Under the pieces are notes generated by a model. That model ran no database searches, was not told where the DNA came from, and saw nothing but the letters and a program-made list of their open reading frames with translations. Position numbers and translations under genes: made by a program. DNA of 64,000 bases from Paenibacillus ihbetae (GTDB lineage Bacteria > Bacillota > Bacilli > Paenibacillales > Paenibacillaceae), in the NCBI RefSeq assembly GCF_002741055.1, contig NZ_CP016809.1, forward strand, positions 1,302,001 through 1,366,000. Direction: 5' to 3'. This document shows positions 26,651-34,203 of this stretch, piece after piece; the stretch's first letter is position 1; each line of letters opens with the position of its first letter.

Positions 26651-27622
26651 TTAATCTTGGTTTTCTGCAGCTTGATCATAGGCAACGATGATTTTTTGTA
26701 CTAAAGAGTGCCGTACAACATCCTGCTCAGCAAAATAAACGAATCCGATTTCCTCAATGCCGCTCAAAATGGCTTTCGCTTCGATCAGCCCGGATTTTTT
26801 GCCGCGCGGCAGGTCGATCTGCGTCGCATCTCCGGTAATGACCATCTTGGAGCCGAAGCCAAGCCGCGTCAGGAACATCTTCATCTGCTCCGGCGTGGTG
26901 TTCTGCGCTTCGTCTAGAATAATAAACGAGTCATCCAGCGTCCGCCCGCGCATATAGGCGAGAGGCGCGATTTCGATCAGCCCCCGTTCAAGCGCCTTCG
27001 CGACTTGCTCGGAGCCCATCACATCATATAATGCATCATACAGCGGTCTGAGATAAGGGTCTACCTTCTCTTGCAGATCGCCCGGCAGAAAGCCCAGGTT
27101 CTCTCCGGCTTCAACCGCCGGTCTCGTAAGGACGATCCGTTTCACAGAGCCTTCCTTCAGTGCAGCAACAGCCAGCACAACCGCCAAATAGGTCTTCCCC
27201 GTTCCCGCAGGACCGATACCGAATACGACATCCCGTTTCTTGATCGTCGTCACATAATGCTTCTGTCCGATCGTCTTGACGCGAATCGGCTTGCCTCTGT
27301 AGGTTGACGTAATTTCACCCTTGAACAGATCAAGCAGCTGATCCGCTCGCATATCCTTGGCCAGCTCTACGGCGTACAGAATATCCCGTTCGGTCAATGT
27401 ATACCCGTTGCGGATGAGCTCTAGCAGCACTTCGAACAGCTGCTGAAGACGCTCCACGCTGCGGTGTTCTCCGCGGACCGTAATGACGGCTTCCCGCGAA
27501 TCGATAGTGGCGGGGATTTCCGCTTCGATCAATTTCAGAAAAGCATCTTGCGGTCCGAATAAGGCCAAGCCTTCTGACGCACTTTGTAATAAAATTTGAA
27601 TGCTGGTCGTTTGCTGTGGCAA
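26651..27622 (-). CDS. phoH: PhoH-like ATPase
   Basis: A 323-residue P-loop ATPase related to the N-terminal half of superfamily 1 helicases, probably acting on RNA. Walker A is GIGPAGTGKTYLAV (about 134-147) and Walker B FIILDEAQNTTPEQMKMFLTRLG (about 232-254), followed by VITGDATQIDLPRGKKSGL. The start is TTG at 27622 with AAGGAG ten bases in front; no ATG is well placed. It overlaps neither neighbour but is only six bases after yqfD. The function in vivo is not established; the neighbour ybeY suggests RNA metabolism. Confidence 0.93.
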   Translation of the reverse strand: MPQQTTSIQILLQSASEGLALFGPQDAFLKLIEAEIPATIDSREAVITVRGEHRSVERLQQLFEVLLELIRNGYTLTERDILYAVELAKDMRADQLLDLFKGEITSTYRGKPIRVKTIGQKHYVTTIKKRDVVFGIGPAGTGKTYLAVVLAVAALKEGSVKRIVLTRPAVEAGENLGFLPGDLQEKVDPYLRPLYDALYDVMGSEQVAKALERGLIEIAPLAYMRGRTLDDSFIILDEAQNTTPEQMKMFLTRLGFGSKMVITGDATQIDLPRGKKSGLIEAKAILSGIEEIGFVYFAEQDVVRHSLVQKIIVAYDQAAENQD

Positions 27623-27628
27623 ATAGTC

Positions 27629-28822
27629 TCATTCTCCTTGATTGTATACTATGGGAAGTTCTTTCGTGATGGTCTCTTCCACCTCGAAAAGCACTTTCAT
27701 ATAAACTTTACCATTCTCTTTCTTCTCATGCAAAATTTTTTGGCTCACAAATCGGGAATCGGTGCCGTATTTCGCCAAAATATCGCGTCTTGCGCCCTCT
27801 AATCCTTCTTTTTTGGCATCCTCCTCGGTAATCGTATGCTGAACCTGGGTAACCTCCATGATCTTTTCGGTCATCCATCCGATCGGGAGCGCCCGCGATC
27901 GCCAGGTGAGGGGATCATAATAGGTCAGCATTTCGTGCTTCGAGTACGGCACGTCCCCGTACCCCCACACCTGGACGGCACGGTCGCCGAGAACGAGATA
28001 GGATCGTTTCTTGCCTTCGCCCGTATACACCTTCCTTGTTTTGACGAGCGGAACCTCAATATCGTACTCATGCCAGACCAGCCCTTTAACCTCACCCTTG
28101 GCCACGATCATCTCCGAATTTTCCTCATCGCCTAAAATGCCGGAGATCAAAACATCGCCTTTCTTCACCCGGCTGTTGATTTGAACCTTGGGCAGCCCCT
28201 TTTCTGCATAGATATAAGTGATCACCGCATCCTGCGTACTGATCAGATGCCTTGGGCTTTGCAAAGGCGGCTTCTTGGGAACGGAGGCCTCAACGACCTG
28301 GATTCGGATCCGCGTCCCATTCCGCTCCACGCCGACCCAGGACACGCCGTCAATCCTGGATGCCAGGCTGCCGGACAGCTTGTCCATCGATTGCAGCTTG
28401 AATATCCATTGATACGGATAGACTCCTTCCTGCTTGGCGGCATCCAGAATATCTTCCGTAGCAATAGTCTCATTTCCTTCCACCTCAATGTTCCATACCA
28501 TGGAGGAGAGGGCGGTCAGGATCGCAAAGAACAAGACCATCCCGAGAACAAACGCCTTGCGCTTCCACAAGCGCCGCAATTTGAAAGGATATCCGCTGCG
28601 CTCCTTGATCCGCGTCCGGCAGCCTGTCCGTTTCAAGAAGGGACGAAGCCCCTTAAAGTCTTTAAGCAGCAGCTTAAGCTCCGCAGACTGTGTCCCGGTC
28701 GGTATCACATCCCACACCGGGATCCCCGCGTCCACTACGGAATTGATGAATGCTTCCACATGCTCGCCGCGCACGGTGAGCGTCAAATAGCCTCGAAGCT
28801 GGATCATGGTTGGGATGTTCAC
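27629..28822 (-). CDS. yqfD: Sporulation protein YqfD
   Basis: The 397-residue protein has a cytosolic N-terminal domain (LRGYLTLTVRGEHVEAFINSVVDAGIPVWDV), a single membrane segment near residues 92-110 (AFVLGMVLFFAILTALSSMVW) and a large extracytoplasmic region with repeated beta segments. This is the YqfD family, related in domain layout to SpoIVFA/FtsQ-like assembly proteins, expressed in the mother cell in Bacillus and needed for efficient sporulation; the precise role is unknown. GTG start at 28822 overlaps the yqfC TGA stop (GTGA). Confidence 0.92.
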   Translation of the reverse strand: MNIPTMIQLRGYLTLTVRGEHVEAFINSVVDAGIPVWDVIPTGTQSAELKLLLKDFKGLRPFLKRTGCRTRIKERSGYPFKLRRLWKRKAFVLGMVLFFAILTALSSMVWNIEVEGNETIATEDILDAAKQEGVYPYQWIFKLQSMDKLSGSLASRIDGVSWVGVERNGTRIRIQVVEASVPKKPPLQSPRHLISTQDAVITYIYAEKGLPKVQINSRVKKGDVLISGILGDEENSEMIVAKGEVKGLVWHEYDIEVPLVKTRKVYTGEGKKRSYLVLGDRAVQVWGYGDVPYSKHEMLTYYDPLTWRSRALPIGWMTEKIMEVTQVQHTITEEDAKKEGLEGARRDILAKYGTDSRFVSQKILHEKKENGKVYMKVLFEVEETITKELPIVYNQGE

Positions 28823-29112
28823 GCTTTCTCCTCCGTTCCTATGTATTGAATATGATGGATTGTACCAATAATGGTCACTTCTTGGCTTTGAATGGCCTGA
28901 ATGGCGAGATCCGACCCCGATATCTCCAAGGAGCCCTGGGTTAGGGACAGCACAAGCCGCTTCTCGGAGAAATGCCGAACTCCTCGATGATTCTCAATAT
29001 GAAGCTCCTTATTGCCGATCAGGGTCAACCGCGGTAAATCGAATAACAGGTCCTGTGGCAAATCAAGCATTTCTTGGGTCCATTTCTGCAGCTTGCGGCT
29101 GATGCGGGACAT
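28819..29112 (-). CDS. yqfC: Sporulation protein YqfC
   Basis: The 97-residue protein starts at ATG 29112 behind AAGGGGGAAAG (MSRISRKLQKWTQEMLDLPQDLLFDLPRLTLIG). It matches the YqfC/YabP-like family: a basic N-terminal helix followed by short beta strands (LTLIGNKELHIENHRGVRHFSEKRLVLSLTQGSLEISG). In Bacillus it is a SigE-dependent mother-cell gene paired with yqfD. The 4-nt overlap with yqfD indicates coupled translation. A possible SigE promoter is just upstream. Confidence 0.92.
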   Translation of the reverse strand: MSRISRKLQKWTQEMLDLPQDLLFDLPRLTLIGNKELHIENHRGVRHFSEKRLVLSLTQGSLEISGSDLAIQAIQSQEVTIIGTIHHIQYIGTEEKA

Positions 29113-29141
29113 ATGGAGACTTTCCCCCTTCCTGTACTGTA

Positions 29142-29168
29142 CACCATATGCCCCGGGATCCCGATTTA
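29142..29168 (-). promoter_or_regulatory. Possible SigE promoter of yqfC-yqfD
   Basis: On the minus strand ATA (29168-29166) is followed after 16 nt by CATATGGT (29149-29142), close to the SigE pattern ATA-N16-18-CATACANT. It places a start about 24 nt before the yqfC ATG. Consistent with mother-cell expression known for yqfCD in Bacillus. Confidence 0.45.
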
Positions 29169-29235
29169 TGAAATGTACAGCCAGAAACCTGCAAAGAATT
29201 GTTCCGATAAGAGTCGGGGCGTATTTCCGATATAG

Positions 29236-29279
29236 AAAAAGAGGCTGTACCAAAGTCAATTGACCTGGTACAGCCTCTT
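29236..29279 (-). terminator. Terminator of the nfeD-floA operon
   Basis: A perfect 14-bp stem (AAGAGGCTGTACCA with its complement) and TTTTTC on the minus strand, about 100 nt after the stop at 29382. It separates the SigW-type operon from the sporulation genes. Confidence 0.85.
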
Positions 29280-29381
29280 GGTATGTGGTGGGCCGGCGCT
29301 GATGCGCCTAATTCCATTCGCTCGCGGTCTCCAAATGCAGGGCCATTGCGGAATGGCCGCATAACCCTCGAACATGGCCTT

Positions 29382-29960
29382 TTAACGGCGAACATTTGAT
29401 GGACGCCTCGAACGGGGCGGTCCCAAAATCTCGGACCACACGATGCCGTTTCGGGCTTGCTCCGCAACATTCGAATGGCTTCGACGCTCCGGTCCATGGT
29501 CCTCTTCGGCGAGCTCAACGACCGTTTCCGGGATATCGACGGTCATCCGGTTCAGCTGCGCATGAATCCGGTCCAGATCCGACTCCATCATCGCCATCCG
29601 GCGATCCATGCTGTCCGGCTTCCGCTCCATCTCCTGGAAGCGGGGCGGTCGGTTCAGCTCCTCATGCTCCAGCGAATATCCGTTTCCGGTGTTCAGATCC
29701 TCTTCATCGTTAAAATCCGAACCGGCGCTTTGTTGAACGGGGGCATGGCGCTCAGCTTGCGGAAAGGGCTGGGGCCTTCCCGCTTGCGTTCTGCGGAGCT
29801 CCGGCTGCTGCTGCCTGCCTTGACGATGACCGTCCCCGCCGAACGACGGCATGCGGGGCTGCCCCTTCTCCCCCGCATTCTTGCCGCGCTTTCCCAGAGC
29901 CGTAATGATGAAGAAGCCTATAACAACTACGATATAATAATTCTCGATTAACCAGCGCAC
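29382..29960 (-). CDS. Single-pass membrane protein of unknown function in the floA operon
   Basis: The 192-residue protein has one N-terminal membrane helix (about 8-22, VVVIGFFIITALG) and then a long, hydrophilic, probably disordered region rich in Gln, Arg, Pro and Gly, with a short helical segment near 115-150 (ERKPDSMDRRMAMMESDLDRIHAQLNRM). It follows floA by 18 nt, the place occupied by the smaller yqfB in B. subtilis; I see no clear similarity to YqfB. It may be a lipid-raft accessory or a scaffold; this is only inference from location. Confidence 0.75.
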   Translation of the reverse strand: MRWLIENYYIVVVIGFFIITALGKRGKNAGEKGQPRMPSFGGDGHRQGRQQQPELRRTQAGRPQPFPQAERHAPVQQSAGSDFNDEEDLNTGNGYSLEHEELNRPPRFQEMERKPDSMDRRMAMMESDLDRIHAQLNRMTVDIPETVVELAEEDHGPERRSHSNVAEQARNGIVWSEILGPPRSRRPSNVRR

Positions 29961-29978
29961 TATAGGCTCACCCCATCA

Positions 29979-30992
29979 TCATTTGTTATTGTTCGGATTG
30001 TCTCCCGGGTTGCCTGTGTTATCGCCCATCTTGCCGATCGAGCCTCTCATCTGCGTATCGGCCTCAAGGTTCTTCAGGTTCATGTAATCCATCACCCCGA
30101 GCTGGCCGCTGCGAAGCGCTTCAGCCATAGCAAGCGGAACCTGGGATTCGGATTCCACCACCCGCGCTCTCATTTCGACGACGCGAGCCTTCATCTCCTG
30201 CTCTTGCGCCACCGCCATTGCACGGCGCTCTTCCGCTTTCGCCTGGGCGATGCGCTTGTCGGCTTCCGCCTGCTCGGTCTGCAGGTAGGCCCCGATGTTC
30301 TTGCCTACATCGACGTCGGCGATATCGATCGACAGAATCTCAAACGCCGTTCCGGCATCAAGCCCTTTCGCAAGTACGGTTCTGGAGATCAAATCCGGAT
30401 TCTCCAGAACGTCCTTGTGGGAGTCACTGGAACCTACGGTTGTAACGATCCCTTCCCCTACGCGGGCAATGATCGTTTCTTCACCGGCACCCCCGACGAG
30501 GCGGTCGATATTCGCCCGAACGGTTACCCGGGCTTTAACCTTAACCTCAATGCCGTCTCTGGCTACGGCAGCGACAACCGGCGTCTCGATGACACGCGGA
30601 TTAACGCTCATTTGCACGGCCTGAAGCACGTCCCGGCCGGCAAGGTCAATCGCGGCCGCCCGTTCGAATTCGAGCGGGATATTCGCCCGCTGGGCAGCGA
30701 TCAGCGCATTAACGACGCGGTCCACGTTACCGCCCGCCAAATAGTGGCTCTCGAGCTGATTGATGTTCAGCCCCAGCCCCGCCTTCGTCGCCTTGATCTG
30801 CGGATTGACGATCCGGCTTGGCGTTACGCGCCGCAGCCGCATGGCCACCAGCGTAATGATTCCGATGCGCACGCCGGAAGCGAGCGCCGAAATCCAGAGC
30901 ATCAGCGGGAAGAAGCTGAAAAACACGCTAAGCGCGATGATCGCAACGACCGCGATCAGCAATATTGTCACCAAGGAACTATCCAAACCCAT
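29979..30992 (-). CDS. floA: Flotillin-like protein FloA
   Basis: The 337-residue membrane-inserted protein forms functional membrane microdomains. It has a hydrophobic N-terminal hairpin (about 9-45, with [25 protein letters not shown]), a PHB/SPFH-like domain ([32 protein letters not shown]), a coiled-coil rich in A/E/K ([36 protein letters not shown], about 235-272) and a Gly/Asn-rich tail. The ATG at 30992 follows GGAGGGTGAAGAG; the ATG six codons earlier overlaps that site. Directly downstream of nfeD. Confidence 0.95.
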   Translation of the reverse strand: MGLDSSLVTILLIAVVAIIALSVFFSFFPLMLWISALASGVRIGIITLVAMRLRRVTPSRIVNPQIKATKAGLGLNINQLESHYLAGGNVDRVVNALIAAQRANIPLEFERAAAIDLAGRDVLQAVQMSVNPRVIETPVVAAVARDGIEVKVKARVTVRANIDRLVGGAGEETIIARVGEGIVTTVGSSDSHKDVLENPDLISRTVLAKGLDAGTAFEILSIDIADVDVGKNIGAYLQTEQAEADKRIAQAKAEERRAMAVAQEQEMKARVVEMRARVVESESQVPLAMAEALRSGQLGVMDYMNLKNLEADTQMRGSIGKMGDNTGNPGDNPNNNK

Positions 30993-31099
30993 TGTCTCTT
31001 CACCCTCCATCTTTTGAATAACGAATGTAATCAGGTACTGCTGTTAACCAAGCTTGACTTCATTGCTCTATCCCATACTACACAATTCCAGAAGAAGCT

Positions 31100-32464
31100 T
31101 CACCCTTTTTCTTCCTCCACGACAATCCGCGTTCCATCGGTCTTCACCACGCGGACCCGGCTGCCGGATTCAATATATCCTCCGAGCGTGACAACATCCA
31201 GCCGCCTTCCTTCGAGCTCCATCGTGCCTGCTGGACGGAGAGGCGTTATGGCCTTCCCTACGAGTCCGATAAGACTGTCCCGGTCCTCATTCGGAATATA
31301 GCCCTGCTCTTTGGTCAAGCTGTCGTTCAGAATGAATTTTCGCCATATTCCCCGCTCCTTGAACACAAAGGCCACGACCACTATAGTGACGAATGCCGAC
31401 GCCACAGCGATTCCGAGGGACCACGCGACATGCGAGGTGCTGTACGCAGCTCGGACCACACCGGCGATCAGACTGATCGAGCCGATGATCCCAAGGATTC
31501 CGAAGCTCGGAACGAACAGCTCCATCGCCAGCATCAGAATTCCGATGATGAACAGGACCCAGGTCTCCCAGCCTGCAAAACCGGCCACATAGTTGCCGAA
31601 GAAATACAGCACGAAGGCCGCGATGCCAAGAATGCCCGGAACGCCGAATCCCGGTACAAGCACCTCGATAATGACGCCCGCAATCCCGATGAACAAGAGC
31701 AGTGTCATGACGCCGGGATGCGTCAGAAAGGTCGCGAGCTTCTCGGAAAACGTAGGCTCTATCCGGAACACATCCTGGGTCGAATAATTCATCCAGGTGA
31801 TCACTTCCTCGGTGTTGTCGGCGATCGTGTCCGCATATCCCGTCTTTAACGCTTCCTCATGCGTTAACGAGATGATTTCCCCCGGTCCTTTCGTCCGGCC
31901 GATCTCGGGCATTTCCACTTGCATGTTGACATCCGCCATCCCCATGGCGATCTCCTTGTTGCGGCCGCCGGCTTCTGCCGCACTGGCCATCGTCGTCTTC
32001 CACCAGGACACAAGCTTCGCATCCTCAATCGGTTTGCCGCTGCCGTCCACCATCGCCGCGGCTCCGATCATGGTTCCCGGCGCCATGGCGATCTTGTCGG
32101 CATTAAGGGCGATGTAGCTTCCGGCCGAGGCCGCATCGCCTGTAACAAAGGCGACGATCGGCATGCTGCTCCCTTTCATCAGTTTGGCGATTTCCCCCGC
32201 CTGGTCAACGAGTCCGCCCGGCGTATCGATCTCAAGGACGATCAGTCCGGCCTTCATCTTCTCGGCTTCCTTGAAACCGCGTTCCATAAAGCTGGTCAAG
32301 CCGCGTTCAATCGGCTGTTTGACCGGAATTACATACACCGAGCCGGTGTTGGCTCCCGAAACCGGCTGCGTTGGAAGCACCCACATCGAGGCGGTTATGA
32401 ACAAAATAATAACGGCGGCCGTCATCGCGATCCATCGGCGGGGCCCATTCAATATTTTCATCAT
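31100..32464 (-). CDS. NfeD family membrane serine protease
   Basis: The 454-residue long-form NfeD partner of flotillin. A signal-anchor (about 10-36) precedes a ClpP/SppA-like protease domain (45-235) with EIDTPGGLVDQAGEI and the catalytic serine in TGDAASAGSYIALNADKIAMAPGTMIGAA (S in ASAGSY) and a Lys further on; then four membrane segments (about 255-370) and a C-terminal OB-fold NfeD domain (about 385-454, TPLRPAGTMELEGRRLDVVTLGGYIESGSRVRVVKTDGTRIVVEE). In B. subtilis the orthologous yqeZ-floA-yqfB operon is SigW-controlled, and a matching promoter is present here. The start is either of two adjacent ATG codons. Confidence 0.93.
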   Translation of the reverse strand: MMKILNGPRRWIAMTAAVIILFITASMWVLPTQPVSGANTGSVYVIPVKQPIERGLTSFMERGFKEAEKMKAGLIVLEIDTPGGLVDQAGEIAKLMKGSSMPIVAFVTGDAASAGSYIALNADKIAMAPGTMIGAAAMVDGSGKPIEDAKLVSWWKTTMASAAEAGGRNKEIAMGMADVNMQVEMPEIGRTKGPGEIISLTHEEALKTGYADTIADNTEEVITWMNYSTQDVFRIEPTFSEKLATFLTHPGVMTLLLFIGIAGVIIEVLVPGFGVPGILGIAAFVLYFFGNYVAGFAGWETWVLFIIGILMLAMELFVPSFGILGIIGSISLIAGVVRAAYSTSHVAWSLGIAVASAFVTIVVVAFVFKERGIWRKFILNDSLTKEQGYIPNEDRDSLIGLVGKAITPLRPAGTMELEGRRLDVVTLGGYIESGSRVRVVKTDGTRIVVEEEKG

Positions 32465-32578
32465 ACTCCTCCCTTCTCTTCGACTTATACGGCCATCCTT
32501 CTTCTGTCTTCGACATGAAGGAGAGGATGACCTTCCTGCATAAGCATATGTATCAAGTCACTCTCCTATGGTTATATT

Positions 32579-32604
32579 TACGGTTCAGCCGCGATTTCGT
32601 TTCA
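32579..32604 (-). promoter_or_regulatory. SigW-type ECF promoter of nfeD-floA
   Basis: On the minus strand TGAAAC (32604-32599), exactly 16 nt, then CGTA (32582-32579), matching the SigW consensus TGAAAC-N16-CGTA. It lies 115 nt upstream of nfeD, whose B. subtilis orthologue belongs to the SigW envelope-stress regulon. Confidence 0.8.
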
Positions 32605-32665
32605 AGAAAGTATGCCCGGACGGTGAAATTCCTTCAAAGCTTAGCTAAAAAAGCCCGAAAACAAG

Positions 32666-32696
32666 AAAAAACACCCCCTGAAATCAAGGGGTGTTT
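32666..32696 (-). terminator. Terminator of rpsU-yqeY
   Basis: AACACCCC and GGGGTGTT form an 8-bp stem on the minus strand, followed by six T, 12 nt after the yqeY stop. Confidence 0.85.
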
Positions 32697-32707
32697 CACT
32701 TATGTTG

Positions 32708-33148
32708 TTACAGAAATTGTTGAACAACTTGATTGACAAGCTTTCCGTCCGCACGCCCTTTAACCTTCGGCATGAGAGCACTCATTACTTTACCCATCTC
32801 GGCTTTTGAAGAAGCACCGGTTTCCTGGATGGTCTGCTGTACAATGACTTTAATTTCTTCTTCAGTAAGCTGTTCCGGGAGGTAGGCGCTTAGGAGCTCA
32901 ATTTCTGCTTTCGCATCGGCGGCAAGATCGTCGCGTCCCGCTTTTTCAAATTCTTGGAGGGCATCTTTTCGCTGTTTGATTTCACGACTTAAAATATCAA
33001 GCACTTCGTTGTCATCCAAACTTCTTTTCAAATCTATTTCAAGATTTTTTATCGTCGAACGAACCATCCGAATCGTAGAGAGTTTGAACTTGTCCTTACT
33101 CTTCATCGCTTGCTTCATATCTTCGTTCAATCGTTCGCTAAGATTCAT
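32708..33148 (-). CDS. yqeY: GatB/YqeY domain protein
   Basis: The 146-residue helical protein has the YqeY tail-domain pattern: an N-terminal MNLSERLNEDMKQAMKSKDKFKLSTIRMVRSTIKNLEIDL, central REIKQRKDALQEFEKAGRDDLAADAKAEIELLSAYLPEQL and C-terminal AEMGKVMSALMPKVKGRADGKLVNQVVQQFL. This fold is shared with the tRNA-binding tail of GatB, so a tRNA-related role is likely but unproven. 16 nt downstream of rpsU and probably cotranscribed, as in many Bacillota. Confidence 0.93.
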   Translation of the reverse strand: MNLSERLNEDMKQAMKSKDKFKLSTIRMVRSTIKNLEIDLKRSLDDNEVLDILSREIKQRKDALQEFEKAGRDDLAADAKAEIELLSAYLPEQLTEEEIKVIVQQTIQETGASSKAEMGKVMSALMPKVKGRADGKLVNQVVQQFL

Positions 33149-33164
33149 GCTAGTTCAGATCCTC

Positions 33165-33338
33165 CTAAAACTTTCTCTTACGAGCAGCCTCGGACTTTTT
33201 CTTGCGCTTTACGCTTGGCTTTTCATAATGCTTGCGTTTCTTCACTTCAGCCAATACGCCATCTTTAGCGATGGAACGCTTGAAGCGACGAAGTGCAGCA
33301 TCAATTGTCTCGTTTTTGCGAACTTTAGTTTCAGACAC
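33165..33338 (-). CDS. rpsU: 30S ribosomal protein S21
   Basis: The 57-residue basic ribosomal protein starts with GTG at 33338 ([22 protein letters not shown]...) behind GGGAGGG; the longer frame upstream lacks a suitable site. The sequence [45 protein letters not shown] is characteristic of S21, which helps 30S engage mRNA. It has a consensus SigA promoter and probably reads into yqeY. Confidence 0.95.
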   Translation of the reverse strand: MSETKVRKNETIDAALRRFKRSIAKDGVLAEVKKRKHYEKPSVKRKKKSEAARKRKF

Positions 33339-33397
33339 CAGTTTTCCCTCCCTCCGACCAGACCGTCCAAGAGCAATAACACGGTTCATCAAACTTC

Positions 33398-33427
33398 ATT
33401 ATAGGGCAAACGGAAATATGGTGTCAA
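33398..33427 (-). promoter_or_regulatory. SigA promoter of rpsU
   Basis: Consensus TTGACA (33427-33422), 18-nt spacer and TATAAT (33403-33398) on the minus strand, about 60 nt upstream of the rpsU GTG. One of the best SigA matches in the window, fitting a ribosomal protein gene. Confidence 0.85.
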
Positions 33428-33459
33428 CCTTGACGGCAACTAAAAAAAGTCAGGCAAGC

Positions 33460-33497
33460 AAAAGCAGCCCCGCCGGCTTAAAATGCCGCGAAGCTGC
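33460..33497 (-). terminator. Probable terminator of the HIT gene
   Basis: On the minus strand GCAGCTTCGC-GGC pairs with GCCGGCGGGGCTGC (two G-U pairs, one bulge), followed by TTTTGC. It lies just after the HIT stop at 33519 and partly upstream of the rpsU promoter. Confidence 0.55.
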
Positions 33498-33518
33498 AGT
33501 TATCCGCTGGTCCAGCCG

Positions 33519-33878
33519 TTATGTATGCGATGGGGAGATTCCTGTCAACGCACCCAGCCGTTTGCCACCCATCAAATGGTAATGCAGGTGAAACACCGTC
33601 TGTTCTCCATTTGGACCGCAATTGTTGATCAGGCGGTATCCGCTCTCGGCGATGCCGAGCTCAGCGGCAGCCTCTTGCGCAGCGCGGTGCATCTCGCCGA
33701 TCAAGGCCAAGTCCTCCTCCTGAACATCGTTCATCGAGGCGATATGCTTCTTCGGAATGATGAGCACATGGACCGGCGCCTCCGGGTTAATATTTTGGAA
33801 CACCAGCACCTTATCATTCTCAAGCACCTTGGTGGAAGGGAGATCTCCGTTTACGATTTTGCAGAAAATACAATCCAT
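33519..33878 (-). CDS. HIT family nucleotide-binding protein (HinT-like)
   Basis: The 119-residue protein starts at ATG 33878 (MDCIFCKIVNGDLPSTKVLENDKVLVFQNINPEAPVHVLIIPKKHI) behind AAAGGGG. The histidine triad is FHLHYHLMGGKR near the C-terminus, and CxxC near the N-terminus may bind zinc. HinT enzymes hydrolyse purine nucleoside phosphoramidates and aminoacyl-adenylates. The extra frame upstream (10 codons) covers the ribosome binding site and is not coding. It has its own promoter and sits just downstream of the candidate Fnr/Crp-controlled RNA. Confidence 0.93.
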   Translation of the reverse strand: MDCIFCKIVNGDLPSTKVLENDKVLVFQNINPEAPVHVLIIPKKHIASMNDVQEEDLALIGEMHRAAQEAAAELGIAESGYRLINNCGPNGEQTVFHLHYHLMGGKRLGALTGISPSHT

Positions 33879-33914
33879 CACATCATTACCCCTTTCATAG
33901 AGTCTCATGCTCCC

Positions 33915-33943
33915 ATCATATAAGAAAAGGGGGGGATTCGTCC
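33915..33943 (-). promoter_or_regulatory. Probable SigA promoter of the HIT gene
   Basis: TGGACG (33943-33938), 17-nt spacer, TATGAT (33920-33915) on the minus strand, about 35 nt before the ATG. It shows that the HIT gene need not be read from the upstream RNA unit. Confidence 0.6.
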
Positions 33944-33963
33944 ATTATGCCGCCTTGAGCGAT

Positions 33964-34088
33964 AAAAAAAGAGAAGCACCCGCCAAGGACGAACGTCCGG
34001 CAATGGCAGGCCAGCCTCGCAGGGAAAGGGAAGAGTGTATCCGCTGAAGGCCGCAGCACTGTCAGGTGCTTCTATTGCATGTCGGCTT
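33964..34088 (-). ncRNA. Candidate Fnr/Crp-controlled small regulatory RNA
   Basis: No protein frame fits here. From a predicted start A at 34088 the RNA runs about 125 nt. A long-range 9-bp helix (AGAAGCACC at 34073-34065 with GGTGCTTCT at 33980-33972) closes the molecule and is followed by TC and seven T. Inside are a hairpin near GCTGCGGCCTTCAGC, an apparently unpaired C-rich segment CTCTTCCCTTTCCCT (34035-34021) and a GGAC-GTTC-GTCC hairpin. The C-rich segment is complementary to purine-rich Shine-Dalgarno sites, as in several Gram-positive sRNAs. I recognise no known RNA family. It could alternatively be an attenuating leader for the HIT gene. Confidence 0.55.
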
Positions 34089-34094
34089 GACTGT

Positions 34095-34137
34095 ATTATA
34101 ACAGCGCCTTGCGGCTGTATCTGTGATCCCCATCACA
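34095..34137 (-). promoter_or_regulatory. Class II Fnr/Crp-type promoter of the candidate sRNA
   Basis: TATAAT (34100-34095) with an extended -10 TG at 34103-34102 and no recognisable -35. Upstream is the perfect dyad TGTGATCCCCATCACA (34137-34122), i.e. TGTGA-N6-TCACA. If TATAAT occupies -12 to -7, the dyad centre is at -41.5, the position used by Fnr and Crp for class II activation. B. subtilis Fnr recognises TGTGA-N6-TCACA. Confidence 0.6.
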
Positions 34138-34163
34138 ATGAAAGAATTCATCTACAGACCGAA

Positions 34164-34203
34164 GCTTACATAGATTCGATAAGGCTTACATAGATTCGAT
34201 AAG
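34164..34203 (-). repeat. 20-bp perfect tandem duplication at the sbcC stop
   Basis: The 20-mer GCTTACATAGATTCGATAAG occurs twice in succession. The inner copy encodes the last SbcC residues L-I-E-S-M and the stop; the outer copy is the same sequence in the 3' flank, so the protein is not changed. Confidence 0.9.

Noticed and set aside
32515..32736. 73-codon plus-strand frame between nfeD and yqeY
   Set aside because: It runs through the yqeY terminator and overlaps the SigW promoter on the other strand; no conserved feature seen.
33964..34085. Plus-strand similarity to a cobalamin riboswitch core (GGGAA ... CGCAGCACTGT)
   Set aside because: No B12 box, wrong position of the parts, and no plus-strand gene downstream; the terminator T-tract and promoter are on the minus strand.
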